From assembly GCA_025526915.1 (NCBI GenBank), contig JAHLKH010000003.1:244412-308411 (forward strand): a stretch of 64,000 nucleotides of DNA, read 5' to 3'. The notes beneath the pieces were generated by a model. That model saw only the letters and a list, made by a program, of their open reading frames with translations. It made no database searches and was not told where the DNA came from. The position numbers and the translations under genes are program-made. Shown here in pieces: positions 22,877 to 34,079 of this stretch. Origin of the DNA: Entophlyctis helioformis (Eukaryota; Chytridiomycota; Chytridiomycetes; Chytridiales; Chytriomycetaceae). How positions within the stretch are numbered: the first letter of the stretch is position 1; each line of letters starts with the position of its first letter.

Positions 22877-25800
22877 CTACTTGTGTGCATCAGTAAGATC
22901 CGTGGAGCTGGATGCGCCGCCACCGGCTGTTGGTGACGTGTGGGCAATCGGAGCCCGCTTGACGCTCAGCGAGTTGGACAGACTGCCGCCGCCGCCCGAG
23001 ATCGCCGCTCCGAGACTGCCCTTGCTGATGGCCATCGACTTGAGCCGCTCGAGATCCTCGGTCATGGCACGACGTTCCTCGGGGTCTTCGACGCTCTCCG
23101 AGATGGACTTTTCGATAAAGTCCAGAAACTGCTTCTCGAGGACCATGCCAACCTTGATGTCCGTGCCCAGCATGCGGCGCAGCTTGTTGAGACGCGCTTG
23201 CCGCGCGCGTTTGGCCTGCTCGTCCGCAAACTCGTCGTCCATGTCAAACGAGTCGGATGTCTGCGACACGATCGGTGGAGGGATGTTGGACGATACGTTG
23301 AGGCCGGGCGAAAAGGGCAGCTGGCCATTCAGACTCTGCGAGTATCCAACCATGTCTGTCGTTGGACAGTCGGTGGCGGTGAGTGTCGGGCGGTTTGGAT
23401 GCTTAGCAACACCATCATAGTCGCAGTGGACAAGGCAAGACTCAAGAAGAGCTGGTTCACTTACTGGGAGACATGGGCGAGCCTGGCTCAAGACCGTCGC
23501 TGCTGGTCCATCCTGCAGTCTCCTGCACATCAACACCTGGAGCAGCGCCGCTTCGTCGACCGCCCTCGCCTTCGTCATCCGAAGACGTTGAATAGTGGAC
23601 AATCGCCTGTGCAGGGACAGTGGATCCAAGCATCCGCTCCAGCTTGGTGGATCGCTTCTGGTACGTCTTCTTCTCAGTGACAGTCAGCGGTCTTGCTGCA
23701 GGCGGCGACTTTGGCGCGTTGGCGATCGCCTCTTGAATGTCCGTCTCTGAGATGCGATGGCCAAGGAAATGAGACAACTTGTCGTACCGCTGCTTGAGTG
23801 CAAGCCGGTTCGAGTCGCCACCCACGAGATCGCTGTCGTCGCTGGTCATGCCGCTGACCTGGCTTGGACGACCGCCCATCGTCAGAGTCACGCCTGTTGA
23901 CGCGTTCAGGCCGCCGTCATCGAGCAGGTTGGTGCTTCCGGCCAACGCTAGATTATCGGTGCTGCTTTTGTTGATGCTCTCCCAGGTGAGCTCGTCGGTC
24001 GACGCGGCCTTTTGCAGCACAACAGGCAGCGTGACCTTGTCCGACACCGTGCGCTCGTCCAGCGTCTCGCCAAGAACGGTGCGCAGCTTGCGTGCACGGC
24101 GGTTGAGCGCGCGCCGCTCCTCGATGGTGAGCTCGTTCTGGGTGCCCAGCACGGGCCCGTCCTCCTCTTCCACCGGGTTCATGTCCGCGCCGTCGTCCTC
24201 GTCGTATTCGTCACCGTCGGTCACGGGGCCAGCCGCAGTGTGGTCGTGCAAGTCGCCCGAAGCACCGAGCTGCTTCTGCATCTTCTTGACAGGCAGGCGG
24301 GATTCGCCAAAGAAGCCTGCGAGCTTCTCGGCCTTTTTGCGGCGCGTCGGGTCCAGCTGGTGAGTGTCGTCCTCTCCGCCAGATTCACCCTCCCCTGATG
24401 CGCTAGGATGGCCGCCAGCACCCAATCCGCTAGGGCCGCCACGCGATGCCTTGGCCGCGCCGTTGCCACCAACAAATTCCGAGTCGAGACTGCTCGTGCT
24501 GGCCTTGTCAAACACCGACTGCTGCATCATGTGCTCGGTCGTTGGCCGCTGTCCAAAGAACTTGGTGAGCTTCTTCTCCTTTTGTATGCGCTTCTGTCGG
24601 TCCGAGAACTGGCTGCGGTTGGCCTGGTTAAAGTAGCCGCGGATCACGGGGCTGACGAGCGGGAAGTAGCGGCCAATGATGCCGCCAAGCACGCGCTGGC
24701 GGAAGTAGATGGACGCAATGGACGGGAACTTGCCGTTGCCAAAGTTTTCGAGAGCCTTTTGGGCATCGGGCGAGCTCGGCTCTGAGAGAATGCTCACCAC
24801 ACCGTCAATCTCGTTCACTCGCTCTGCGTGGGGTGCAATCATGGTGTCAAACGACCACACAACGCGGCCTTGGATGTACGTGTACCGGTCTGCAGGCGTG
24901 CACAGAGCGAGGGATGCCCGCGTTGGTCAGTCGTCAGTTGCAGCATGCATCGACGCAGCGGTGCACACTGCAGACATTGCCATGATAAGCGGACTTGCCT
25001 GCAAGCTTAAACTCGAGAAACTTTTCAAAGATCTGGCTCTTTTCGTACCGCGAGTACGCATGGCCCTTGATCATGGCGTACGTGTGGTCCTGTGCCTCGT
25101 CAAAGATGCGGACGTCGGGATCCTCTGTCATGGGCCACGGAATGTCCTTGCGCACCTCATCCGAGATGTTGACACCGAGCGGGGCATTCTCCACGGCCAG
25201 ATACGTGAGGTAGATGTAGCTGCCAAACAGCTGGCGCTGGAGAGGGTCGCTGATGGACTTGAAGATCTCAACCTCGATCCAAAAGAGCGTCTTTTCGACC
25301 GAGTATTCCTGCAGACAAAACTCGTTGAAGAACTGCATCGAGATGATGTTGTGGAGCACCGACATGAGACGGTCGTCAAGCGTGGACGACTTGACCGTGT
25401 GGCTGCGCACAAGGGGTCTGGGCTGATCGCCCGCGTCGTTCTTGCGCTGCTTGTTGTACTTGATGTCGTGGAGCTCAAACACCGAGCCCGCCAGCTTTGA
25501 GTTGCTGTTGGCTGTGCTGTCTTGCCCTGTTGCGACAGACTCGGCTTCTTCCTCCTCGTCGTCTGGCACAACTGCGCAGCGCAAGAATGGTCACCATACA
25601 ATGAGCGTGCACAGTCCGCCGAGACCCATAGAGTCAGTCAATGGATCACTAGGACGCAAGCACATGCCGCAGACTCACTGTCTTCCGTGCCAACGGCCGT
25701 CACGACATCGTCAAACGCCAGCAGATCGCCGACGCGTGACGAGAACGGCATGGCAAGGTTGCCCGCGTCGTACAGCTGGGTAATCTGTCGCAGCGGCTCG

Positions 25801-26291
25801 TCTCCGGCAAACGACAGAATCGACGAGAGCAGATCCGCCTCAGAAAACATCTGGTTCGGCTGATCGGGGCGCCGCTTCGAGTCGAAAATGTACCGAATCG
25901 CATACTCGGCCTCGATCTGCCGGGCGACGTACTCGATGGTTTGCGTGCGGTCGACCGTGAGCGGGAAGCGGTGCGAGCGGTAGTCGACAAACACGCGAAT
26001 GAACGAGTTGATATGTTTGGTCACTCGCTCCTTGCCAATGAGGATCGAGCCCTTGCGGCGGCGACGGAGGGACTGCAGGCGAGCGTGCAATTCGGGCTCG
26101 TTTGGGTTGCCGCTGCCGCTGCCGCCGCTGCTGATGCTGCCGTTGCCCAGTGGCGAGACGGGGCTTTTGCCGCCGCCGCCGCCGCCGCCGACGCGAAACG
26201 AGCTTGTGCTGGGGATGTTGAGGCTTACGCTCAGGTCTCTGATCACATCAGAGGACTTTGCACGCTCTGAAAGGGGTGCCCTGTCGGACAT
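22877..26291 (-). CDS. RGS-domain protein with ubiquitin-like N-terminal domain and six LxxhhG repeats
   Basis: Four exons, 26291-25679, 25571-24999, 24889-23465 and 23355-22877; 1029 residues, junctions in phase 1. Residues about 85-195 (SFIRVFVDYRSHRFPLTVD...) look like a ubiquitin-like or Ras-binding-type fold. An RGS domain spans about 260-400, with VLHNIISMQFFNEFCLQEY, KTLFWIEVEIFK and GHAYSRYEKSQIFEKFLEF. The C-terminal half carries six spaced copies of a short motif with consensus (K/R)xx(K/R)Lxx-h-h-G, for example KKLTKFFG, EKLAGFFG, RKLRTVLG, DKLSHFLG, TKLERMLG and NKLRRMLG. RGS domains accelerate GTP hydrolysis by heterotrimeric G-alpha subunits. The second intron uses a GC donor (GCAAGT). 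The gene is divergent from the chitin deacetylase at 26935. Confidence 0.85.
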
Positions 26292-26934
26292 GGTTGTGCA
26301 GCTCGCGAACCTGGACTGCAAGGCATGTGTTAGCAGAGCTATTGTTTGTGGGACCGGAATCGCTGCCGATCCATGCGAGCACGATGCATACAGGGCGGGA
26401 TGGCAGGGCAATGCGGGGAGTGGCAGGGCAGGGAATCGCAGGGTTGGGAATAGCAGGGCAGGTCAGAGCAGAGCAGGGCATGCGTGGCGGGTGACTCGAT
26501 TGCCGGCAGATTGGCCAGGATGCTCGGCGAGCAGGCTGGATCTGGAATGCAGACACCGTGCAGCACAACAGCGGCGGCAGTCTGATTGCACACGACCGAC
26601 CTCTTTGTTGTTCGCTTTTGTTTGCTGGACAAAGACGTCGACGACGATGTGTCGAAATTCGCATCCTCGCCACAAAGCTCCACGAGCGCAAAGGGCCGAA
26701 GGGTGTGTGCCCGTCGCGTCCAAACGACGCGTGCCACAGCTCGAATCTGGCACGAATGTCCGACAGTCTGCGTGGCGGGCAGGGTGATGAGTGGTGGCGT
26801 TGACCGTCAAGATGACGTTGGCCGGCGGATGGTGGCACTCTTGCACAGCAGTGGCTGCAAGCGTCGCCTCGAGCATAAGAAGCGGCGGGCATCCTTCCCT
26901 CGGCCACGCCCCGGCTCTGTACATCTCTGTCTCT
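26292..26934. other. Divergent promoter region between RGS and chitin deacetylase genes
   Basis: 643 bp between two outward-facing start codons. It contains degenerate gcagggaat/gcagggcag repeats at about 26400-26470. No coding signal is seen. Confidence 0.6.
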
Positions 26935-28400
26935 ATGCATTACTGTTCACTCGCTGTTGTCCTTCTTGCCATACTGTCCTCGGCTCCGCTGTCGCAAGCG
27001 TACCCGCAAGCTCCGCCCGGGCAGTCGGCTGCACCTGCACCTGCACCTGAACCCGTCTCCGTATCCGCACCTGCTCCATCCGCATCTGCTCCTGCTGCTG
27101 GCCCCGCTCCTGCACCAACAGCCAGTCCTCCGCTTATCAAGTTCGGATACGACTTCTCGCAGTATCCCAAACAAGATGCACCCCCAGTCATCAACGCAAC
27201 GTGGGTCGATACGTTTGGCATTCGCTCTGTAAGTCACCGTCACTCGTCTCGCATCGTGAACCTTGAATGCCTGTGCATTCGGCCTTGTCTCGATGGTGCC
27301 CCCGAGAGTTTGCCATGTGCTCACACAGCCCAACTTCAATCGGCCACACAGATCAACTCCAACGTCCCACAGAAGCTGCCGGCCAACGCCATTGAGTACC
27401 CTGCCTGTCCAGCCACGCAGGACACGTGCGACTGGTCCTGCTACAAGTGCACTCTTCCAACCGACGACCTGTTCTGCCCGTCGCGTGATGTCTGGGCACT
27501 CACGTACGATGATGGTCCGAGCGAGGAGACTCCAGCGCTGCTTGACGCGCTCAAGGCCATCAACGCCAAGGCGACCTTTTGCGTGGTGGGATCTCGCGTG
27601 ATTGACCGTCCGCAGATCCTCCGCCGTATCTTTGAAGAGGGACACCAGATCTGGTAAGCTGCTGCTGGCTGCTGATACTTGACGATGGACAAGGATGCCT
27701 GACGATGTACAAGGATGACTGACTGGCATGATGGCTGCCATGCAACCTCGCCAGCTCTCACACGTGGAGCCACCGGTTCCTGACGTCGCAGAGCAACGAG
27801 CAGATCATGGCCGAGTTTGAGTGGACCAATCTGATCATCCAGCAAGTGACTGGCGCACGTCCGGCATACGCAAGACCGCCGTTTGGCGACATTGACAACC
27901 GAGTGCGCGCCGTGATCGAGAAGATGGGCATGAAGACGCTGCTGTGGAACCGCGACACTCTCGACTGGAACCTGGCCAACCCGACGACCACGTTCCAGTC
28001 GTCGTGGGTGCTGGGCAACTTTACGCAGTGGATTGCAGAGTCCAAGACGTCCAGCACAGGCTTCATGTCGCTTGAGCACGATCTGTACCGCGTGTCGGCG
28101 GCGCAGGCTCTCCTGGCCGTCAAGCTGGTCGCGGACGCCAAGTTTCGTTTGCAGACTGCGGCCGAATGCTTTGGGCAGCGACCGTATCTGTCCGTCGTCG
28201 CTGTTCCAGTCCCCAACATCCCGCCCGAGGTTGGGTTTGGCTCAGTGTCTCCGATCCCGCTCCCGACGTCTGGCCCGATTGGCGGCAACGTCGCCAGCAC
28301 CAACGGGGGCAGCAGCGTCTCGGTTGGATCGCTTGCAGCTGTTGTAGCCACTGCAGTCACTGCTGCCGCCGCCGCCGCCGCCGCTCTCCTTGTTGCGTGA
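26935..28400 (+). CDS. Chitin deacetylase (NodB polysaccharide deacetylase), secreted and likely GPI-anchored
   Basis: Three exons, 26935-27228, 27352-27653 and 27755-28400; 413 residues. The start MHYCSLAVVLLAILSSAP is a signal peptide, followed by a Pro/Ala-rich linker. The NodB catalytic motifs are all present: TYDDGPSEE (motif 1, with the base and metal Asp), SHTWSH (metal-binding His pair, created at the second splice), RPPFGDIDNRV (motif 3) and LWNRDTLDWN (motif 4). A Cys-rich segment CPATQDTCDWSCYKC precedes the domain. The tail is Gly/Ser-rich and ends in a hydrophobic Val/Ala run, as expected for GPI attachment. These enzymes de-N-acetylate chitin to chitosan at the cell surface. The first intron is in-frame read-through (123 nt), but its GTAAGT donor and CAG acceptor fit splicing. 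Confidence 0.92.
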
Positions 28401-29031
28401 TCTGGCCTTGCGCCACCGATGTCGCAATGAAGTCCACGTGGTTGACGTTGAGCACGTGGGATTTCGATTGAACCCTGTTCCGCCGACCAGCGTGCAGCGC
28501 TGGGCAGAAAGGCCGCATGCGGCGGGTGTCGGCCCAGACGGCTGGCCAGTAAGCAAGCAAGCAAGCAAGGCGTGGTCAGGGATGCTCTGTGGTGGAGAGC
28601 GCCATCCAACAGACGCTTGCTTGCCGTCGCTGCTCTTGCAGTCCAGCCGTGGCGGCGGCCGCGAGCACAGCACAGTAGAGTGCAGCACAACGGTGCACAG
28701 TGCAACACGCAACACAACGCACCACATCCGGGCACAGCGCCGTCGGAATCGCCTTTGCTCCTGCGGCTTTGACACCGCCTCGGTCGGCGTGCGTCGGCCA
28801 CTTGTGCACGTTCACGCACAAATTTTCTGGCGTCTTGCCGTCAGCTGGCCATTCAACAAACGCCCGAACGTCGCTCGGCCGGCCTGCCACCTTCCACTCC
28901 ATCCACTCCCTCCGCCTTCACCTTGCGCACACACCCACTGCCACAGCCCCTCAGCCAGCCTACCAACCAACCAACCAACCAGCCTACCAGCCAACCAACC
29001 AGCAAGCCATCCCACATCCACTATAATCACC
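28401..29031. other. Promoter and leader of the bHLH gene
   Basis: 631 bp with aagc, acaacgc and ccaaccaa short repeats (ccaaccaaccaaccagcc near 28968-28985, 46 bp before the bHLH start codon). No coding pattern is seen. Confidence 0.55.
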
Positions 29032-30968
29032 ATGACGACGGGCGTTCAAGCAGCCCCCGCGGCAAAGCAATCCCGCACGTCCGCAGGCGGTGTCAGCAAA
29101 AAAGTGGCCGCCGCTCAGTCGCTGTCAATGTCGTCGTCGTCGTCGTCGTCGCCGTCAGCCGCCGGCATTGCCGCTCTCGCTGCAGTGTCGCAATCCGCCC
29201 TGCTGATGGCACCATCGTCGTCGCTGTCGTTATCGCTGTCGACCCTCCCTGCATCGCCAGCATCGTCGTCGGCAGCCTCGGGTGCAGCCTCTGCCCAGCA
29301 CGGCACCTGCGCATCTGGCTTCTCGGCGTCCATGACTGCTGCGGCCGTCACGGCCTCGTTTGTTGCCTCGCAGGCGGACGCAGAAGCGCCGCAGGACAAG
29401 GAGGCCATCCGCCGGGTGGTGCACTGCGCCGTCGAGCGTGAGCGCCGCGAGCGGATCAAGACCAAGCTCGAGACGCTCAAGGCCCTCGTGCCGTCATGTG
29501 CCAACGTCCCCAACACACAGAAGCTGGTTGTGCTCGAGCATGCCATCACGTACATTGCCAGCCTGCAGTCGCTCGTGCGTGACCTCGAGGCACGAGTCGC
29601 CAGAGCATCAGCTGGACACCCGATGGATCACGGGGCTGCCGGTGGTGCCGGCACTGGCCACACCGGCTTGGGCTTGGGCAGCACAAGCGACCCCTCCGCC
29701 GCCGCTGCTCACGCTTCCCACCACCACGCCTCCGCCCATGCACACAACGGCCATGTCGCCATGCCCGTGTCGGCTGACATGTCCCGTGACACAAAGCCCG
29801 TCTTCCATCCGTCTGTGCCTGCCGCCGCTCATGCCCACAGCGTTCATGTTCCATCCAAGTCGTCGTCCCCCACCTCGTACCACTACCATCTGCAGTCACA
29901 GCAGCAGCAGCAGCACCAACAGCACCAGCAGCACCAACAGCACCAACAGCAGGCGCCTCCTGCCATTAGTTTTTATCGCCACCCGACGCCACACTCGCTC
30001 GACCACGCAAAGTCGAGCTCGATGAGAGCCGCTCACGCCATCTACCCCGTCTTTGACAGCCGCCAGCACCAGTACGACTACGATAGCCATCCAGCCAACA
30101 GCAGCCAGCAGCAACCAGCAGCAATCGCATCCACAGCAACGTCCTCTGCCGAGCCTCGCCATGTCCAGAGAGGTCTCGTCGGCGTCATCTGCCACTGCCA
30201 CACCCTTTGCTTCAAAACCAAGGACGCCGACGCCGCCTGCCACGATGGACCACAGCTCGTCGCTCAGTGTTCTGACAAACGCTGCTGCCGCCATTGCCGC
30301 TGCGTCGGAGCCGCTGGCCCACACCTCTGCACGCCGTCTGTCACTCGCACCGCTCGACGCACGTGTGCACATGGGCTCGTCCCCTCTCCCGCCCATCCAC
30401 TCGATGAAGCGGTCGGACAGCAGCACAGGCTCGAGCAGCGCCACGCTGCTGCATCAGGCAGCACAAGTGCGCCGTGCATGCCTTCCTCAAAGCCAAGCGA
30501 CTACGACTACTACCACGGCTCATTTGCTCACCACGGCCACGCCGATCATGTGCAGCACCACAACCACCACCAACAGTCGCCCTTCTTCCCTCCTCCCCCG
30601 AGCGCCATCGGCGCTGCATCTGCCGGACCCTGCTCCAACTCGTCGTCATCCGGTAGCAACACCAACAGCACCAAGCATACTTATTACGACCCGGCGCACC
30701 AGCAGCATTTCCAGCACGACGACCAGCACCAGCTGTTCTTCCAGAAGCAGCAGGGCTATCCTAAACACTCTAAACACGCCAAGACTGCCAAGCGGACCAC
30801 CCTTCTGCGACGCTGGAAGCCAACACCAACACATCCCTTGCCACCGCACACCAGGACTCGACCGCAGTCTCTTCCTCTGCGTCTGCTGCATCCGCGTCTG
30901 CTGCTGCCAGCACCTCTGGTCGCCGTCTTTCCTCCTCCATGTCTGTTGGCAGCCTTCTGAGCAGCTGA
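29032..30968 (+). CDS. bHLH transcription factor with Gln/His-rich tail
   Basis: Starts at ATG 29032 (MTTGVQAAPAAKQSR). A basic helix-loop-helix domain at about residues 130-185 reads HCAVERERRERIKTKLETLK, then LVPSCAN, then KLVVLEHAITYIASLQSLV; the ERERR basic core contacts E-box DNA in the family. The rest is Ser/Ala, His and Gln rich. Coding character moves between frames: frame of the start to about 30110, another frame (SASSATATPFASKPRTPTPP) to about 30450, back to the first, then a third frame ending SGRRLSSSMSVGSLLSS with a stop at 30966-30968. If the first frame were simply read through it would stop at 30960 in unlike sequence. Small base-call indels or unrecognised introns explain this. 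The bHLH itself is unaffected. Targets unknown. Confidence 0.75.
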
Positions 30969-31968
30969 GCAGCAGCCGTCCTTTGATAGTCTCCTTCTTC
31001 CTTGACACTTTTATTTCTGCTATTATCAGCCAATACATTATTGCGTCGCCGTGATCCTTTTCTTGTCGCTCCACAGACTTGCACGGGCAGTCCGCCCATC
31101 TGTTTCGTCGCACGCGATTCGCACGCGATTTGCACGCGACCCGCACGCGTTGCCAGTGCAACCGCTGACGCGCAACAGGTGTTGACAGGGTTCAACTTGC
31201 CCATCACGCGACATCACGTGACTCTGGTTTTTCTTTCGTTCAAGATTGCCGGCGCCGCAGAGGGTTGCCTGCCCACACTCCAACTCTCTGGTAGGGCTGC
31301 CATGCTGCCGCTGCTCGCCACGGACTGTTGAGCGTCACTGCTCTGCGCTGCGTCTGTGCAGGCTCTGCGGTTTGCTGCTGCCGCATGTCGGTTAGCGCCG
31401 GTTAGCGCCGGTTAGCGCCGGTCGCAGCTTTCTGCGGTGCTTGTCCAGTCCAGTCTCAGTCCCTGCCGACACCAGCCAGCGATTCAACACAAGAGGCGCA
31501 TGCTGCCGGCAGTCTCCCGTCGCAGCGCTGTCTGTGTCGGGGTGCTCTGGCGCTTGCTGCTGCTGCTGCTTTCTCTCCTTTGGCAACACCTGACGGATAT
31601 GCAACCGCTGGACAACAGTCGCACACTGGACCTGTTGTCCGCTGCACCTGCTTCCCGAATCCCTCGTCTGCTCGTGCGCTGTGTGGGCATCCTGCCGGCG
31701 CTCGGGCTGGCTTGGCGACACTCGTGTTGAGCAGCCTTTTCTTCTGCGCAGGCGTGCTGGCTGGCGGCGGTGCACTCTTGGACACCGCCGCCGCTGCCGC
31801 CGCGCTCTAGAAACTCTTATGAATCACTCTGGGGTCTGCAGGCGACTCGCACTCTGTGCGACGAGACTGTCTGGGCTTCGCTTCAGTGACACTCATACAG
31901 AGTCCTGTTCGGGGATCTCTCGCTTGCTGCGTGCATGTTGCTCACCTTGCCTCTCTGCCACAGTCAAC
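30969..31968. other. Upstream region of the uS8 gene; no firm gene
   Basis: It contains a cluster of acgcga/acgcgt-like elements at about 31108-31150 (gcacgcgattcgcacgcga) and three tandem copies of ggttagcgcc at about 31391-31420. A plus-strand frame ending at 31810 has a hydrophobic segment ([18 protein letters not shown]) but no supported start. Probably ribosomal-protein promoter sequence. Confidence 0.5.
31391..31422. repeat. Three tandem copies of a 10-bp unit (GGTTAGCGCC)
   Basis: Three perfect adjacent copies, about 550 bp upstream of the uS8 start codon, with a partial fourth (ggtcgc). Possible transcription-factor binding array; no factor can be named. Confidence 0.8.
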
Positions 31969-32675
31969 ATGGTTCGCGTCTCTGTCCTCGCTGACTGCCT
32001 CAAGACCATCGTCAACGCCGAGAAGGCCGGCAAGCGCCAGGTCCTCATCCGCCCCTCGTCCAAGGTCATTGTCAAGTTCCTCTCTGTCATGCAGAAGCAC
32101 GGTACGTGCCAGCGCACGATCCTCGAACGTCGCCTGCCTGCTGTCCCTCTCTTGCCTGCTCTGCACCGCACTGCCTTCCCCCAAAGATATAACTGGACAC
32201 TGTCGGACGTGCTCCACTCTTCGTGGGCGTCATTGGGCATCCGTTTTTTAAGTCTTTGGCAGATCCTTGTGCACTCTTACATCCCTACAGCGTCTTCCCG
32301 TCGCTGTCGGGTTTTAAAGTTTCACCACATTTCCCTCTTGCCCCCCACCCCACTCTTCTCCCTTTGCCATGCTCTTCTTTTTGCTGACACTGGCGACGCA
32401 TCTGCTGCTGTGTAGGCTACATTGGCGAGTTTGAGATCGTCGACGACCACCGCTCTGGCAAGATTGTTGTCCAGCTCATTGGTCGCCTCAACAAGTGCGG
32501 TGTTATCTCGCCCCGCTTCAACGTCAAGCAGAAGGACATTGAGACCTGGATCAACAACCTCCTCCCCTCGCGTCAGTTCGGCTTCATCGTCCTCACCACC
32601 TCTGCTGGTATCATGGACCACGAGGAGGCCCGTCGCAAGAAGACTGGTGGCAAGATCCTTGGTTTCTTCTACTAA
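31969..32675 (+). CDS. RPS22: 40S ribosomal protein uS8 (S15a/S22)
   Basis: Two exons, 31969-32101 and 32416-32675, split in phase 1 by a 314-nt GTACGT...TAG intron; 130 residues, exactly the family length. It starts [19 protein letters not shown], contains [19 protein letters not shown] (created at the splice) and ends [11 protein letters not shown], the conserved uS8 C-terminus. uS8 binds 18S rRNA in the small-subunit body and is needed early in 40S assembly. The intron is long for this window and pyrimidine-rich near its end; no snoRNA boxes could be supported in it. Confidence 0.97.
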
Positions 32676-32760
32676 ACAACTCGCCCCTCTCTTTGAGTGC
32701 GCGGCACTTGTCCACTACTTTCGTTCTTTTCCAGTTCTCTCTTGCCACAACCTGACCAAC

Positions 32761-33739
32761 ATGCTGGACTTTCTCAGACCGCTGTTCAGAACCAACCCAC
32801 GCCAAGTGAGTTGCCACCTGCTGAACGGCAGGGCCAGCTTGCTGCTGTCCATCTGCTCCACGCTTGCAGACAGCACCACCGCACCGCACCGCACCACCAC
32901 TCACAGCACACGCAACGCCACAGCTCGCTGCACAGTTCCTGCAGTTTGTGCTGATTGTGTCGTCGGCCTTGGCTATCTGGAAGGGCATGGCCGTTGCCTT
33001 CAACACCGAGTCGCCCATTGTCGTGGTGCTCAGGTGCGTTCAACCGTCCCTCTTTGGCTGGCTGGCCGTCTGCTTGCCTGGCTGTCTGGCTGTCTGTCTG
33101 GCGCATGTGTGAACAGCCCAACACACCGGCTTGCTTACCAACCCCCACCAACAGTGAGAGCATGGAGCCGGCCTTCCAGCGCGGCGACCTGCTGTTCCTC
33201 GCCATGACCAAGCAGCCGCTGCGGGTTGGCGACATCTGTGTGTACAAGGTCAAGGGCAAGGACATTCCCATTGTGCACCGCATCCTGGAAACACACATTG
33301 AGTGAGCGACCAGCCATCAACGGCGGCTTGAGCTGCATCTCGCTTGGATCAGACGCGCTTGGCATGCAACACTCACGCCGTGCCGTGCTGTGTCGTGCCG
33401 TGCCGTGTTCGTATCGTGCGTGTCCAGGAACGGAACAGACAAGGCGTACATGCTCACAAAGGGCGACAACAACCCCGTCGACGATCGTGGGCTGTACAAT
33501 CGCGGCCAGCTGTGGATCGAGCCCGAGGACGTTGTGGGCCGCGTTGTCGGGTGAGTTGGGCTGGCTTCTGTGCGCCATCTCGTGGTCTGGCTGGCGCCAC
33601 TGACGCACTGACTGCACTTCCGCTCAGCCACCTGCCGTACATGGGCATGGTCACCATCCTGCTCAACGACTACCCGTATCTCAAGTTTGGCATGCTGGCG
33701 TTCCTGGCCGTGTCGATGCTGTTGACACAAGAGAGCTAG
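32761..33739 (+). CDS. SEC11: Signal peptidase complex catalytic subunit Sec11
   Basis: Five exons, 32761-32805, 32924-33033, 33155-33301, 33428-33550 and 33628-33739; 178 residues, the normal Sec11 size. One N-terminal membrane segment ([20 protein letters not shown]) leads to the S26 peptidase box SESMEPAF (catalytic Ser, completed by splicing), then IPIVHRILE (catalytic His), and [13 protein letters not shown] (conserved Asp region); the end [20 protein letters not shown] is typical of Sec11. It cleaves signal peptides in the ER lumen. Introns are 77-121 nt. The start codon lies 85 bp after the uS8 stop on the same strand. Confidence 0.95.
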
Positions 33740-34079
33740 CCGGCATCGGCTGGCCGGTGGGGATGTCTGCCAGGTGGGATCGGCTGGCAGGTGGATCGGC
33801 TGCAGGTCTGGCTTGGTCGTGCCAATGAACATACAGAAGGATCGGGCTGGTTTCCGTGCAAGCCAGCAACTGGAGCCATGAAGTTTTCGCATTCGATCCA
33901 GTTGAATGCCTCGCCCGAGTGGCGAGACAAGTACATGTGAGTGCCTGCTGCCCGCTGCCTGTTGCGCATCTCTTTGCGTCCAACTTGGTTCAACGATTCA
34001 ACATCAATGCCGGATAATCGAGCAGCAGCATTCATTTGCTGCACTCCGCCTTCAACAATAAGCTTGATTGAATGAGCGG
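33740..34079. other. Interval between SEC11 and GH16 3' ends
   Basis: Apart from the SPX-like exon at 33878-33936, only short cggctggcaggtgg repeats near 33745-33800 are seen. Confidence 0.6.
33878..33936 (+). pseudogene. Orphan first exon of an SPX-domain protein
   Basis: ATG 33878 opens MKFSHSIQLNASPEWRDKYM, the highly conserved start of SPX-domain proteins (M-K-F-S-x-x-L-x-x-x-x-x-P-E-W-x-x-x-Y-I), and runs straight into a good GTGAGT donor at 33937. Proteins of this family (phosphate transporters, VTC subunits and signalling proteins) continue with a Y-x-x-L-K-K segment. No such continuation is found in the 140 bp before the next gene's 3' end (34080, opposite strand), nor further on the plus strand. 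It looks like a fragment left after rearrangement, or the rest is missing from the assembly. Confidence 0.55.

Noticed and set aside
31456..31810. Small open frames on both strands, one with a hydrophobic C-terminal segment
   Set aside because: No supported start codon or splice junctions and no recognisable family; the region is more simply uS8 upstream sequence.
32102..32415. Possible intronic snoRNA in the uS8 gene
   Set aside because: No C/D boxes found, and the ANANNA and ACA matches present are not flanked by convincing hairpins.
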